NCBI GenBank assembly: GCA_034189165.1
Contig: JAXHVN010000003.1
Coordinates: forward strand, 62,001 to 126,000
Direction: 5' to 3'
DNA from: JAASSS01 sp021767745
GTDB taxonomy: Bacteria; Pseudomonadota; Gammaproteobacteria; UBA5335
DNA length: 64,000 bases
Position numbers and translations under genes: made by a program. The notes beneath the pieces were generated by a model. It searched no databases. It was not told where the DNA came from and worked only from the letters and a program-made list of their open reading frames with translations. Positions 30,444 through 40,221 of this stretch are shown in pieces. Every line of letters begins with the position of its first letter. The stretch's first letter is position 1.

Positions 30444-32178
30444 GACTCGCTCGTACTCTCCTCGTCTGTTGTTCGGACTCATCCTGATCTCGTTTGCCTG
30501 GACCGCGCCTTTGGCCGCCGCCGAGACGCGACGTTCCCAGAGCCAGTTCGCGCAGTACCTGGAGCGCCAGTTGCCGCCGGCGGGTGAGCAGTCGACGGCG
30601 GACACCGAAGCCGCCGCGGTGCGTCGCTTCTACGCGCTGCGGGACAACGAGCCGGCGTGGATCACGGCGGATGGCGGCGCCCTGTCGGCGGCGGGACCGG
30701 CGCTGGCAGCGCTGGCCGCAGCCGCGGCGCACGGACTCGATCCGGCTGCCTACGATAGCGAAGATCTCGCTGCGCGGGTGAACCGCTTCACCGGCGAGGC
30801 AAGCGAGGCGCAGGCGCTGGAGCTGGCACTGTCACGCGCGCTGATCGCGCTGGCGTTCGACCTGGTGCAGGGCCGGGTGGGGCCGGCCAGCGTCGGTTCC
30901 TGGCACACCCGCCCGCGCACGATTGGCCCTGACGGCGTCGACGTCGCTGCCCGCCTGGCGGAGGGCGTGGTGGCCGGCCGGCTCGAGCCCGCGCTGGCGG
31001 CGTTGGCACCACAGCATCCGGAATACGCCGCGCTGCGCCAGGCGCGGGTCCGCTACCTCGACATCGTCGAACACGGCGGCTGGACGGAGGTTCCGGCCGG
31101 GCCGACGCTGCGACCCGGTGAGCCGGGCTCGCCGGCGCGCCTGGCGGCGCTGGAGCGGCGGCTGCGCCAGGAGGGCTTCCTGGTCGCTGCCGATAGCGCC
31201 ATCCTTCCCGCTGCCGCGCCCACCACCTTCGGTCGCGTGCTGGCCGGCGACCGCGCGGTGACCGGCGAGGCGCTCTACGGCCCGCCGCTGGTCGCGGCCG
31301 TGCGCGAGTTCCAGCGACTGCGTGGCATCGCCGTCGACGGCATCCTCGGTCCGCAGACCGTGCGTACGCTCAACGTGCCGGCGCGCACGCGCCTGGCGCA
31401 GATCGACTACAACCTCGAGCGCTGGCGCTGGCTCAGCGCGGATACGGGCGGCCGGCACATCCGGGTGAACGTCGCCGCGTTCGACATGGCCCTCTACCAG
31501 AACGATGTGCCGCAGCTGCGCAGCGCGGTGGTCGTGGGCAAGGAGAGCTGGAAGACCGACATCTTCAGCGACGTGCTCGAGCGCATCATCGTCAATCCGT
31601 ACTGGAACGTGCCACGCAGCATCCTGGAGCAGGACATCCTGCCCAAGGCGAAGGCCGATCCGGACTACCTGCGGGAGAAGAATCTCGAGATCGTCGACGG
31701 CTGGGGCAACGATGCGCCGGTGGTCGACCCGCGCCGCATCGACTGGCAGCGGCTGGATGTGGACGCCTTCCCTTACCGGCTGCGCCAGCGGCCCGGGCCG
31801 GAGAACTCGCTCGGCCTGGTGAAGTTCCGCTTCCCCAACGACTTCAACATTTACCTGCACGACACGCCGGCCGACCAGCTGTTCTCCCGCACCGACCGCG
31901 CCTTCAGCCACGGCTGCATCCGCGTCGAGCGCCCCGTGGCGCTGGCCGCCCAGGTGCTGGCGCACAGCAACCCAGGGCTGGACGAGGACACCATCCGGCA
32001 GGCGATCGCTGCCGGCGAGCGGCGGGAGTTCGTGCTCGAGGCGCCGGTGCCGGTGTTCATCCTCTACTGGACCGCGCTGGTCAACGCCGAGGGCGAGCTC
32101 GAATTCCATCAGGACATCTACGACATCGACGGCAAGCTCGCCCAGGCGCTTTCGGCGCTGGACGCCCGGCCCGCCTAG
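30442..32178 (+). CDS. L,D-transpeptidase, YcbB/LdtD-like
   Basis: A 578-residue periplasmic peptidoglycan crosslinking enzyme. A signal peptide (LLFGLILISFAWTAPLAAAE) is followed by an N-terminal scaffold domain (about 40-270), a peptidoglycan-binding-1 domain near 283-315 (VAAVREFQRLRGIAVDG), and the YkuD catalytic domain. The catalytic motif is FSHGCIRVERP with His490 and Cys492. Length and order match YcbB/LdtD, which forms 3-3 crosslinks. The start codon at 30442 overlaps the start of the divergent M15-like peptidase gene on the palindrome CATG, and its own ribosome-binding site is weak. Confidence 0.94.
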   Translation: MTRSYSPRLLFGLILISFAWTAPLAAAETRRSQSQFAQYLERQLPPAGEQSTADTEAAAVRRFYALRDNEPAWITADGGALSAAGPALAALAAAAAHGLDPAAYDSEDLAARVNRFTGEASEAQALELALSRALIALAFDLVQGRVGPASVGSWHTRPRTIGPDGVDVAARLAEGVVAGRLEPALAALAPQHPEYAALRQARVRYLDIVEHGGWTEVPAGPTLRPGEPGSPARLAALERRLRQEGFLVAADSAILPAAAPTTFGRVLAGDRAVTGEALYGPPLVAAVREFQRLRGIAVDGILGPQTVRTLNVPARTRLAQIDYNLERWRWLSADTGGRHIRVNVAAFDMALYQNDVPQLRSAVVVGKESWKTDIFSDVLERIIVNPYWNVPRSILEQDILPKAKADPDYLREKNLEIVDGWGNDAPVVDPRRIDWQRLDVDAFPYRLRQRPGPENSLGLVKFRFPNDFNIYLHDTPADQLFSRTDRAFSHGCIRVERPVALAAQVLAHSNPGLDEDTIRQAIAAGERREFVLEAPVPVFILYWTALVNAEGELEFHQDIYDIDGKLAQALSALDARPA

Positions 32179-32191
32179 CGGCCGCGCCCGG

Positions 32192-33412
32192 CTAGGCGTC
32201 CGGCGTCAGCTGCACCTTGATCCAGCCGGGCGTGCGGGTGTCGAAGGCGCGATAGGCGTCGATCACCGCGTGCATCGGCTCGCGCTGGGTCAGCACCTGC
32301 AGTGGATCGACCCGGCCGCTGCGCACCGCCTCGATCAGCTGCGGCACATAGCGCCGGTGGTTGCAGTTGCCGAGCTTCACGGTCAGGTTGCGGTTCATCG
32401 CCTCACCGACGGGAAAGCTGCGCTGGACCGGCGGGTAGACGCCGATGATGCCGATGCTGCCGGCCTTTGCCGTCATCGCCACCGCCCAGTCCAGCGCCTG
32501 CGAGGGCGCATCCCCCGGCTGCCAGTGCCGCCCGTCCGGATTCGCCTGCCCCACCACGGCATCCCGTTCCGCGGCGGCCTGTGACGGCGCTTGGGCACTG
32601 CCGTCCGGTGCCGCCGCCGGCCCGCCGTGCGGGCGCACCGCGTCCACGCCGACGGCATCGATGCAGCGATCCACGCCGATGCCGCCGGTCAGATCGCGCA
32701 CGACCTCGACCGGATCCTCGCGCCCGAAGTCGATGACCTCCGCCCCCTGTGCGCGCGCCATCTCCAGCCGATCCGGTTGGCAGTCCACGGCCAGCACGCG
32801 ATCGGCACCGCGCAGCATGGCGCTGGTGATGGCGAACTGGCCGACCGGCCCGCAACCGAGCACCAGCGCCGTGTCGCCCGCGCCGATTTCGGCCAGGTCG
32901 GCGCCAAAGGCGCCGGTGGGGAAGATGTCCGAGAGCAGGATCGCCTGCTCGTCGCTGACCTGTTCCGGCAACTTCACCAGATTTGCATTGGCATACGGCA
33001 CCCGTGCGTACTCGGCCTGCAGGCCGGCAAAGGCGCCGGTGCTTGCCGGACCGCCGTAGAAGGCGGTGCCGGCCTGCGGACCATTCGGGTTGGCGTTGTC
33101 GCACTGCGCCTGATAGCCGGCGCGGCAATAGCTGCAGTAGCCGCAGGCGATGGTCGAGGGAATCACGACCCGGTCGCCCGGACGGAGATTGCGCACGTGT
33201 GTGCCGACGGCCTCCACGACGCCGACGCCCTCGTGGCCGAGGATGGTGCCGGGGCGCATGCCCGGCAGCGTGCCGCGGATCATGTGCAGATCGGTGCCGC
33301 AGATGGCGCTGGCCGTGAGCCGGACGATGGCGTCCAGCGGCTGCTGGAGCTGTGGATCGTCGACGCGTTCCACCCGGATATCGCCGACGCCATGGAAAAT
33401 GACTGCTTGCAT
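32192..33412 (-). CDS. Zinc-dependent alcohol dehydrogenase
   Basis: A 406-residue medium-chain dehydrogenase. The catalytic zinc ligands are in SAICGTDLH and GHEGVGVVE, the structural zinc cysteines in CGYCSYCRAGYQAQC, and the NAD-binding motif is LVLGCGPVGQ near residue 185. The length and the inserted segment between the NAD domain and IGIIGVYPP resemble the formaldehyde/glutathione-type dehydrogenases rather than short ethanol dehydrogenases. The substrate is unknown. It is last in a five-gene minus-strand operon, nine bases after the SDR gene, and converges with the L,D-transpeptidase. Confidence 0.9.
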   Translation of the reverse strand: MQAVIFHGVGDIRVERVDDPQLQQPLDAIVRLTASAICGTDLHMIRGTLPGMRPGTILGHEGVGVVEAVGTHVRNLRPGDRVVIPSTIACGYCSYCRAGYQAQCDNANPNGPQAGTAFYGGPASTGAFAGLQAEYARVPYANANLVKLPEQVSDEQAILLSDIFPTGAFGADLAEIGAGDTALVLGCGPVGQFAITSAMLRGADRVLAVDCQPDRLEMARAQGAEVIDFGREDPVEVVRDLTGGIGVDRCIDAVGVDAVRPHGGPAAAPDGSAQAPSQAAAERDAVVGQANPDGRHWQPGDAPSQALDWAVAMTAKAGSIGIIGVYPPVQRSFPVGEAMNRNLTVKLGNCNHRRYVPQLIEAVRSGRVDPLQVLTQREPMHAVIDAYRAFDTRTPGWIKVQLTPDA

Positions 33413-33421
33413 GCGGTCCTC

Positions 33422-34192
33422 CTAGGTGCTCTGGACGGTGAGGCCGCCGTCGATGGTGATGCTCTGCCCGGTGATGTACGCCGCGTCGTCCGAGGCCAGA
33501 TAGACCGCCAGACGGGCGACCTCGCGTGGCTCGCCGGCCCGCCCCCACGGGATATGCCGAGTCTGGCGCGCCCGCACGTCCGGGTCTTCCACCGCCTCCT
33601 CGTTCATCGGCGTGAGGATCATGCCCGGCGCGATGTTGTTGACGTTGATGCGTTCGCCCGCCAGTTCCATGGCGAGGGTGCGTGTCAGGTTGCGCAGCCC
33701 GCCCTTGGCGGCGTCGTACGCCGCCGCGCCCGGCATCGGCGTCTCTTCATGAATCGAGGTGATGTTGATGATCCGCCCACCGCCGCCGGCACTGCGGCGG
33801 GCCTGGATGAACTGCTGGCAGCAGTAGAACGGCCCGTAGAGATCCGTTTTCAGGCGCAGATCCCAGGTGTCGTGCCCCATCTCGACGACGCGCTCGCCGC
33901 TGAAGTTCACGCCGGCGTTGTTCACCAGCAGACTGGGGACGCCGAGCGCCTGTTCCACCTGGGCGAACAGCTTCGCCACCGCGGCCGGATCCCGCTGGTC
34001 GCAGGCGATCACCAGGGCGCGGCGCCCGGCGGCGGTGATCTCTCGTGCCGTCTGCGCCGCGCCCTGTTCATCATGCAGGTAGGTCAGGGCCACATCAGCC
34101 CCTTCGCGGGCGAACTCCCTGGCGGTGGCGGCGCCGATGCCGGAGTCGCCGCCGGTGACGATGGCGATGTGCTGATCGAGGACTGCGTTCAT
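33422..34192 (-). CDS. SDR-family oxidoreductase, glucose 1-dehydrogenase-like
   Basis: A 256-residue short-chain dehydrogenase. The cofactor motif is VTGGDSGIGAATA, NNAG follows, the catalytic serine sits in NITSIHE and the Tyr/Lys pair in YDAAKGGL. The C-terminal ITGQSITIDGGL is typical of glucose 1-dehydrogenase and general-stress SDRs; the substrate is inferred only. The start overlaps the upstream FAD dehydrogenase stop by four bases. The following zinc alcohol dehydrogenase begins nine bases after its stop. Confidence 0.92.
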   Translation of the reverse strand: MNAVLDQHIAIVTGGDSGIGAATAREFAREGADVALTYLHDEQGAAQTAREITAAGRRALVIACDQRDPAAVAKLFAQVEQALGVPSLLVNNAGVNFSGERVVEMGHDTWDLRLKTDLYGPFYCCQQFIQARRSAGGGGRIINITSIHEETPMPGAAAYDAAKGGLRNLTRTLAMELAGERINVNNIAPGMILTPMNEEAVEDPDVRARQTRHIPWGRAGEPREVARLAVYLASDDAAYITGQSITIDGGLTVQST

Positions 34193-37125
34193 CTCTGCCT
34201 CCCGGCCCGGTCGGCCGCGCTGCCTTCGCCGGCAGCCTGATCTGCCGCCAGCGCCAGATCCAGTACCTGCGCCACATGCTGCGCCCGGCGGCCCGTGCCC
34301 TGGCGAATCTGTTCGCGGCAGCTGAAGCCGTCGGTGACGATCAGCGTGTCCTCGGCGGCCTCCCGCACCGCGGGCAGCAGGACCTGTTCGCCGCAGGCCT
34401 GGGCCACCGCGTAGTGCTCGCGCTCGAAACCGAAGGACCCGGCCATGCCGCAGCAGCCGGCGTCGAGCACATCGAGCGAGAGACCGGCCGCGCGGAGCAG
34501 ATGCTGTTCTGCCCCCGGATCGAGCAGCGCGTGGTGGTGACAGTGATGATGTACCAGCGCCTGGCGCGCCAGTTGCGGCGGCCTCCAGCCGCTGCCGGCA
34601 AGGAAGGTGTCCAGCAGCTGGCTCTGTGCCGCCAGCGCCTGCGCCCGTGCGTCGTCGGGCAGCAGATTCGGCAACTCGTCCTTGAAGGTGCTCAGGCACG
34701 CCGGCTCCAGGCCGATCACCGGCACGCCGCGGCGCAGCGTCGGCGCGAGCGACGCCAACGTCTGCTCCAACAGGCCGCGGGCGGCGTCGAGCCAGCCCCA
34801 GTCGTAGAGCGGCCGGCCGCAGCACAGCGGCCGGTCCGGGATCAGGACGCGATAGCCGGCGGCCTCCAGCACGCGGACCGCTGCCTGGGCGACCTCGACG
34901 TCGAAGTAGTTGTGGAAGGTGTCCGGCCAGAGCATCACCTCGGGCCCGTCCGTCGGCGGCGCGGCACGGCTGTTGAACCAGCGGCGGAAGGTGTGCCGGG
35001 CGTAGCGAGGCAGATCACGCTGCGGATGGATGCCGCCGACGCGCTTGAGCAACGCCGCCAGCCCCGGCGCATGCAGGGCGGCATTCGTCGTGCGGGGCAG
35101 CAGGCTCGCCAGGCGTGACCACCGGTTGATCTGGCCCATGGCGTAGGCCGCCGGGGGCCGCAGCCGCCCCTCGTAGTAGTGGCTCATGAACTCGGCCTTG
35201 TAGCTGGCCATGTCCACGTCCACCGGGCAGTCGCGCTTGCAACCCTTGCAGGCCAGGCACAGGTCGAGCGCTTCCCGCACGGCCTGGTCCCGCCAGCCGT
35301 CCTGCAGCGGCCCACCCTTGTGGGGACCGTTGACCATCTCGAACAGCAGTCGGGCGCGGCCCCGGGTGGAATGCTGCTCCTCCCGCGTCACCCTGTAGCT
35401 CGGGCACATCACGCCGCCGGTCGGGCGCCGACACTTGCCGACGCCCACGCAGCGGGTGGCGGCCCGCGCGAAGTCCCCGCCGTCATCGCGGAAGGCGAAG
35501 CGGGTGGCGAGCAGTGGCGGGCGATAGTCCGGCCCGAGGCGCAGGTTCGCATCGCGCGGGTAGGGATCGACGATCTTGCCCGGGTTCATGCGGTTGTCGG
35601 GGTCCCAGATGCGCTTGAACTCGCGGAACAGCCCGACCAGTTCCGGACCGAACATCGTCTCCAGCAGATCGGCCCGGGCCTGGCCGTCGCCATGTTCGCC
35701 GGAGAGCGAGCCGCCGTGGCGCACGACCAGATCGGCTGCAGCGGCCGTGAAGTCGCGGTAGCGCGCGATGCCCTTGGCAGAGGCGAGATCGAAGTCGATG
35801 CGCACGTGGATGCAGCCGTCGCCGAAATGGCCGTAGAGCGAGCAGTCATAGTCGAAGCGCGTCAGCAGGCTGCGGAACTCGCGCAGGTAGTCGCCGACCG
35901 CTGCCGGCGGCACGGCGGCGTCTTCCCAGCCAGGCCAGGTATCGGCCATGCCCGGCACGCGGGCGGTCGCGCCGAGGCCGGATTCGCGGATCTCCCAGAC
36001 GCGGGCGGCCTCGGCCGGATCGCGGTAGAGCTTCATCCGCGGCGCGCCGCGCTGGCCGCGCAACCGGTGCATGAGTCCGCGAGCGCGATCCTGGGCCTCG
36101 GCCGCACTCTCGCCGCCGAATTCCACCAGCAGCCAGCCGCCGCCCTCGGGCAGCAGGTGCAGGTCCTCGGGGTGCAGTGACTTGCGGCGCATGTAGTCGA
36201 CCAGGCGCGCATCGATGCCTTCCAGGCCGATGGGGCCGGCTGCCAGCACCTCGGGCACATGGTCGCCGGCAGCGAACACGTCGGGATAGCCGAGTACCAG
36301 CAGGCAGCGCGCGGGCGGACTGTGCACCAGCGCCAGCTCGGCCTCGAGCACGCTCACGCAGGTGCCTTCCGAGCCGACCAGCGCCCGGCCGAGGTGGCAG
36401 CCGCGCTCGGGCAGCAGTTCGTCGAGGTTGTAGCCGGAGACGCGGCGGGGAATGTGCGGGTAGCGTTCACGGATGAGCGCCGCATGCCGGGCCGACAGTC
36501 GCGCCAGGTCGGCATAGATGCGCCCGCGCCGGCCGCCTTGCTCGACCTCGCGGGCCAGCGCCGCGGGTGGCGTGGGGCCGGCGCTGAGCTGGGTGCCGTC
36601 ATAGGTCACCACCTCCAGCCGATGCACGTTGTCGGCGGTGCGCCCGGCCATCACCGAATGGATGCCGCAGGAGTTGTTGCCGATCATGCCGCCGAGCCCG
36701 TTGTGGCTGTGCGTGGCCGGATCGGGGCCGAAGGTGAGGTGATGCACCTCCGCGGCAGCCCGCAGCTGGTCCAGTACCACGCCGGGTTGTACTCGCGCCC
36801 GCCGCGTGTCGGGATCGAGCGCCAGGATTCGGTTGCAGTACTTGGAGAGGTCGATGATGACCGCTTCGTTGCAGCTCTGCCCGGCCAGGCTGGTGCCGCC
36901 GGCGCGGTGGGTCACCGGCGCCTCGTGCTCGCGGCAGGCGGCGAGGATGTCGGGCAGCTCCGCCGGCTCGCGCGGCAACACCACCCCCAGCGGTACCTGG
37001 CGGTAGTTGGAGGCGTCGGTGGCGTAGAGCGCGCGATCACCGGCGCCGAAACGCACCTCGCCGTCGGTGGCCCGGGCCAGCGCCGCGGCCAGGGCGCGGC
37101 GGCGGGCGTCGCCGTCGGGCACCAT
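34189..37125 (-). CDS. FAD/Fe-S 2-hydroxyacid dehydrogenase, YdiJ-like fusion
   Basis: A 978-residue fusion oxidoreductase. The N-terminal FAD-binding-4 domain has THRAGGTSLAGQSCNEAV and GNNSCGIHSVMAG. The FAD-oxidase C-terminal domain follows, with LYGHFGDGCIHVRI and SGEHGDGQARADLL. Fe-S ligands come next (CLACKGCKRDCPVD), then two cysteine-rich CCG modules (RPLCCGRPLYDWGWL and DAGCCGMAGSFGFERE). This order matches E. coli YdiJ, a D-2-hydroxyglutarate/D-lactate-type dehydrogenase that likely feeds electrons to the respiratory chain. The start at ATG 37125 shares one base with the upstream stop (TGATG). Its exact hydroxyacid is unknown; the neighbouring dehydratase may make the precursor. Confidence 0.92.
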   Translation of the reverse strand: MVPDGDARRRALAAALARATDGEVRFGAGDRALYATDASNYRQVPLGVVLPREPAELPDILAACREHEAPVTHRAGGTSLAGQSCNEAVIIDLSKYCNRILALDPDTRRARVQPGVVLDQLRAAAEVHHLTFGPDPATHSHNGLGGMIGNNSCGIHSVMAGRTADNVHRLEVVTYDGTQLSAGPTPPAALAREVEQGGRRGRIYADLARLSARHAALIRERYPHIPRRVSGYNLDELLPERGCHLGRALVGSEGTCVSVLEAELALVHSPPARCLLVLGYPDVFAAGDHVPEVLAAGPIGLEGIDARLVDYMRRKSLHPEDLHLLPEGGGWLLVEFGGESAAEAQDRARGLMHRLRGQRGAPRMKLYRDPAEAARVWEIRESGLGATARVPGMADTWPGWEDAAVPPAAVGDYLREFRSLLTRFDYDCSLYGHFGDGCIHVRIDFDLASAKGIARYRDFTAAAADLVVRHGGSLSGEHGDGQARADLLETMFGPELVGLFREFKRIWDPDNRMNPGKIVDPYPRDANLRLGPDYRPPLLATRFAFRDDGGDFARAATRCVGVGKCRRPTGGVMCPSYRVTREEQHSTRGRARLLFEMVNGPHKGGPLQDGWRDQAVREALDLCLACKGCKRDCPVDVDMASYKAEFMSHYYEGRLRPPAAYAMGQINRWSRLASLLPRTTNAALHAPGLAALLKRVGGIHPQRDLPRYARHTFRRWFNSRAAPPTDGPEVMLWPDTFHNYFDVEVAQAAVRVLEAAGYRVLIPDRPLCCGRPLYDWGWLDAARGLLEQTLASLAPTLRRGVPVIGLEPACLSTFKDELPNLLPDDARAQALAAQSQLLDTFLAGSGWRPPQLARQALVHHHCHHHALLDPGAEQHLLRAAGLSLDVLDAGCCGMAGSFGFEREHYAVAQACGEQVLLPAVREAAEDTLIVTDGFSCREQIRQGTGRRAQHVAQVLDLALAADQAAGEGSAADRAGRQR

Positions 37126-38261
37126 CACGAGGGGCCGACGCGCCGGCCATGCGCATCGACCTCGTAGGGCGCCGCCGCCGTCGCATCGAGCGTCAGGCCG
37201 TGGCCAGCCGTGCGCGGGTCGATCCGCAGGGCGCCGTCGACCAGGGCCGGCACGTGCGTGAACAGCATCTGCTCGATGCGGGCATGATCGTGGAAGTACT
37301 CCAGCGGCGCGATGTTCGCCAGCGCGCAGGCGAGCGAGGCGTGCTGGGCCGGCGCCGTGTGGGGCGACACGCGGATGCCATAGCCTTCGGCCAGGTGCAC
37401 CACGCGGGCGAAGCCGGTGATGCCCAGGCAACGCGTCACGTCGGCCTGCAGCACGTCCACCGCGCCGGCTTCGAGCATGCGCCGGAAGTAGACCGGATCA
37501 TAGCCGTACTCGCCGGCCGCGACGGTCATCTCCGGCGGTACCCGGTCCCGCAGCAGGCGCAGTCCCTCCAGATCCTCCGAACTGACCGGCTCCTCGAACC
37601 AGCAGACGTCGTACTCGGCCAGTCCCCGCGCCAGCGCCAGCGCCTGCTTGCGCTCATAGGCGCCATTGGCATCGACCATCAGCGCGACGTCCGGACCGAT
37701 CGCCTCGCGGGCGGCCGCCACCCGGGCCAGATCCTTCGCCGGGCCGAGGCCGATCTTCATCTTCACCCGGCCGATGCCGTGCTCGTGCACCCAGCCGGCG
37801 AGCTGCTCGCGCAGCACCTCGAGCGGATAGCTGGTGAAGCCGCCACTGCCGTAGACGAGCGCCGCCCGACGGCAGCCACCCAGCAGCAGCGCGAGCGGCA
37901 CGCCGAGCAGGCGCGCCTTCAGGTCCCACAGCGCCGCATCCACCGCCGAGACGGCCTGACTGGCGAGCCCGCCGGGACCGAGATTGCGGATCTGCCGGCG
38001 CAGCCGGTCCCAGACCGCCTCCAGCGCCATGGCCGGCTGGCCATGCACCAGCGGGCGCAGGCTGTCGCGGATCAGGCCGGCGATCGACGGATGGCTATAG
38101 GTGTAGCCGAGGCCGGTGACGCCCGCCGCCTGGACGGTCACCAGCACCATCGTGGTGTGCTCCCAGCGCAGCGTGCCGTCGGCCTCGGGCCGGCTGGTGG
38201 GCACGCGCAGTGCGCGCACGTTGAGCTGCTCGATGGGCAGATCGTGCAGCAGCGGCTCCAT
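37125..38261 (-). CDS. Enolase-superfamily (mandelate racemase type) enzyme
   Basis: A 378-residue member of the mandelate racemase/acid-sugar dehydratase branch. The capping domain (1-125) precedes a TIM barrel with the KxK pair Lys167/Lys169 (RVKMKIG), metal ligands Asp197 (VDANGAY), Glu223 (CWFEEP) and Glu251 (AAGEYGYDP), and a His-Asp dyad formed by Asp274 (ADVTRC) and His301 (SPHTAP). These residues permit abstraction of the alpha-proton of a carboxylate and favour an acid-sugar dehydratase or racemase over a muconate cycloisomerase. The start at 38261 lies one base after the ThDP-enzyme stop. The substrate cannot be read from sequence. Confidence 0.9.
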   Translation of the reverse strand: MEPLLHDLPIEQLNVRALRVPTSRPEADGTLRWEHTTMVLVTVQAAGVTGLGYTYSHPSIAGLIRDSLRPLVHGQPAMALEAVWDRLRRQIRNLGPGGLASQAVSAVDAALWDLKARLLGVPLALLLGGCRRAALVYGSGGFTSYPLEVLREQLAGWVHEHGIGRVKMKIGLGPAKDLARVAAAREAIGPDVALMVDANGAYERKQALALARGLAEYDVCWFEEPVSSEDLEGLRLLRDRVPPEMTVAAGEYGYDPVYFRRMLEAGAVDVLQADVTRCLGITGFARVVHLAEGYGIRVSPHTAPAQHASLACALANIAPLEYFHDHARIEQMLFTHVPALVDGALRIDPRTAGHGLTLDATAAAPYEVDAHGRRVGPS

Positions 38262-38262
38262 C

Positions 38263-40053
38263 TCACTTGCGACCGGGTAGCACGCCCTGCGCAAGGTCCT
38301 TGATCGACGCGCGGATGATATCGAGCGCCTCCGGATCGCCCTTCACCAGCGCGGAGAAGTACGCCCGGGCCTGCTCGAACTTGATGTGCGGCGGCAACGG
38401 CGGCACGGCCGGATCGGTGTAGGCCTCCAGCACCACGGGCCGGTCGGCGGTCAGGGCCTGATCCCATGCCTGGCCGATCGCCTCGGGCGTGTCGACCCGG
38501 ATGCCGCGCAGGCCGATCAGCTCCGCGTAGCGGGCGTAGGGGAAGTCGGGGATGCTCTGCGAGCCCTCGAACTTCGGATCGCCCGCCTGGGCCCGCTGCT
38601 CCCAGGTGACCTGGTTCAGGTCGCGGTTGTTCAGCACCATCACGATCAGCCGCGGGTCCTGCCAGCGCTGCCAGTACTTGGCGACCGTCACCAGTTCGCT
38701 GTTGCCGTTCATCTGCATCGCGCCGTCGCCGACCAGCGCGATGGCGGGACGGTCGGGAAAGGCGAACTTGGCGGCAATGACGTAGGGCACCCCCGGCCCC
38801 ATGGTGGCCAGCCCGCCGGACAGCGAGGCCTTCATGCCGCGGCGCATCCGCAGGTCGCGGGCGTACCAGTTGGCGGCCGAGCCGGAATCGGAGGCGAGGA
38901 TGGCGTTGTCCGGCAGCCTGGACGAGAGCTCCCAGAACACTCGCTGCGGGTTGATGGGCTTGGCCTCGGTCAGCGCCCGCCGCTCCATCAGCGCCCACCA
39001 GTCGCGCACGTTCGTCTCGATCTGCTCCTGCCACTGACGCTGCGCCTTGTGCTCGAGCAGCGGCAGCAATGCCTGCAGCGTGCGGGCGGCATCGCCCTGC
39101 AGGTTCACCTCCATCGGGTAGCGCAGGCCGAGCATCTGGGCATCGATGTCGATCTGCACGCCGCGCGCCTGGCCCTCGGCGGGTAGGAACTCGCTGTACG
39201 GGAAGCCGGAGCCGACCATCAGCAGCGTGTCGCACTGCTCCATCATCTCCCAGCTCGGGCGGGTGCCGAGCAGGCCGATCGAGCCGGTGACGTAGGGCAG
39301 CTCGTCCGGCACGGCCGCCTTGCCGAGCAGCGCCTTGGCCACGCCGGCGCCCAGCCGCTCCGCGACCTGGATCACCTCGTCGGTCGCGCCGAGCGCGCCG
39401 GCGCCGACCAGCATGGCCACGCGCTCGCCGGCGTTGAGTATCTCGGCGGCACGGGCCAGATCGTTCGGCGCCGGCACCACCACGGGCGGCTGATAGCCGA
39501 CCCCCGAATGCACGGTGCCGTGGGCCCGCGGCGGCACCGTCACCGCGTCGAGCTCCTGGACGTCGTTGGGGATGATGATGCAGGTGACGGTACGCCGCGC
39601 CGTGGCGATGCGGACCGCCCGGTCCACCGCATGACGCAGCTGCGCCGGCGCCGTGACCATCGTCACGTATTCATTGGCCACGTCCTTGAACAGCGTGACC
39701 AGGTCCACTTCCTGCTGGTAGTGCCCACCGAGCGCCGCCCTCGCCTGCTGGCCCACGATCGCCACGACCGGGGTGTGATCGAGCTTGGCGTCGTACAGCC
39801 CGTTCAGCAGATGGATGGCGCCGGGGCCGGAGGTCGCCAGGCACAGGCCCACCTCGCCGCTGAACTTGGCATGGGCACAGGCCATGAAGGCGGCCATCTC
39901 CTCATGTCGCGTCTGGATGAAGTCGATGTTCTCGCCAGCCCGATCGATGGCGCCGACGATGCCGTTGATGCCGTCGCCCGGATAGCCGTAGATCCGCTTG
40001 AGTCCCCACTCGTTGAGACGCTGCAACAGAAAGTCGCCGACGGTCTGGCTCAT
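38263..40053 (-). CDS. ThDP-dependent enzyme, pyruvate oxidase/acetolactate synthase-like
   Basis: A 596-residue thiamine diphosphate enzyme. The N-terminal PYR domain has GYPGDGINGIV and the activating glutamate in TRHEEMAAFMACAHAKF. A central FAD/nucleotide-type domain follows (about 200-330). The PP domain has VGDGAMQMNGNSELVT followed by LNNRDLNQVTWEQ, the ThDP/Mg-binding motif. Overall it resembles pyruvate oxidase (PoxB) more than acetolactate synthase, but no clear membrane-binding C-terminal helix is seen. Of two nearby ATGs, 40053 has AGGAGG seven bases upstream and is preferred to 40059. It heads a five-gene operon and is divergent from the GH15 gene. Confidence 0.9.
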   Translation of the reverse strand: MSQTVGDFLLQRLNEWGLKRIYGYPGDGINGIVGAIDRAGENIDFIQTRHEEMAAFMACAHAKFSGEVGLCLATSGPGAIHLLNGLYDAKLDHTPVVAIVGQQARAALGGHYQQEVDLVTLFKDVANEYVTMVTAPAQLRHAVDRAVRIATARRTVTCIIIPNDVQELDAVTVPPRAHGTVHSGVGYQPPVVVPAPNDLARAAEILNAGERVAMLVGAGALGATDEVIQVAERLGAGVAKALLGKAAVPDELPYVTGSIGLLGTRPSWEMMEQCDTLLMVGSGFPYSEFLPAEGQARGVQIDIDAQMLGLRYPMEVNLQGDAARTLQALLPLLEHKAQRQWQEQIETNVRDWWALMERRALTEAKPINPQRVFWELSSRLPDNAILASDSGSAANWYARDLRMRRGMKASLSGGLATMGPGVPYVIAAKFAFPDRPAIALVGDGAMQMNGNSELVTVAKYWQRWQDPRLIVMVLNNRDLNQVTWEQRAQAGDPKFEGSQSIPDFPYARYAELIGLRGIRVDTPEAIGQAWDQALTADRPVVLEAYTDPAVPPLPPHIKFEQARAYFSALVKGDPEALDIIRASIKDLAQGVLPGRK

Positions 40054-40221
40054 GATCATCCCTCCTGCGTTGCCGCAATCGTATGAGCCGATACGCTGTG
40101 CGACTGACGCCTTCGGGGCGAGTTCAACCCGTCCGGACCGGCACCGACTTGCCTGCGGCAGCCGCTTCGGCGAGATTGGATGGCGCCGCCGGCGGGGCTG
40201 ACGGCGGGAAAAGGAAGCGCA

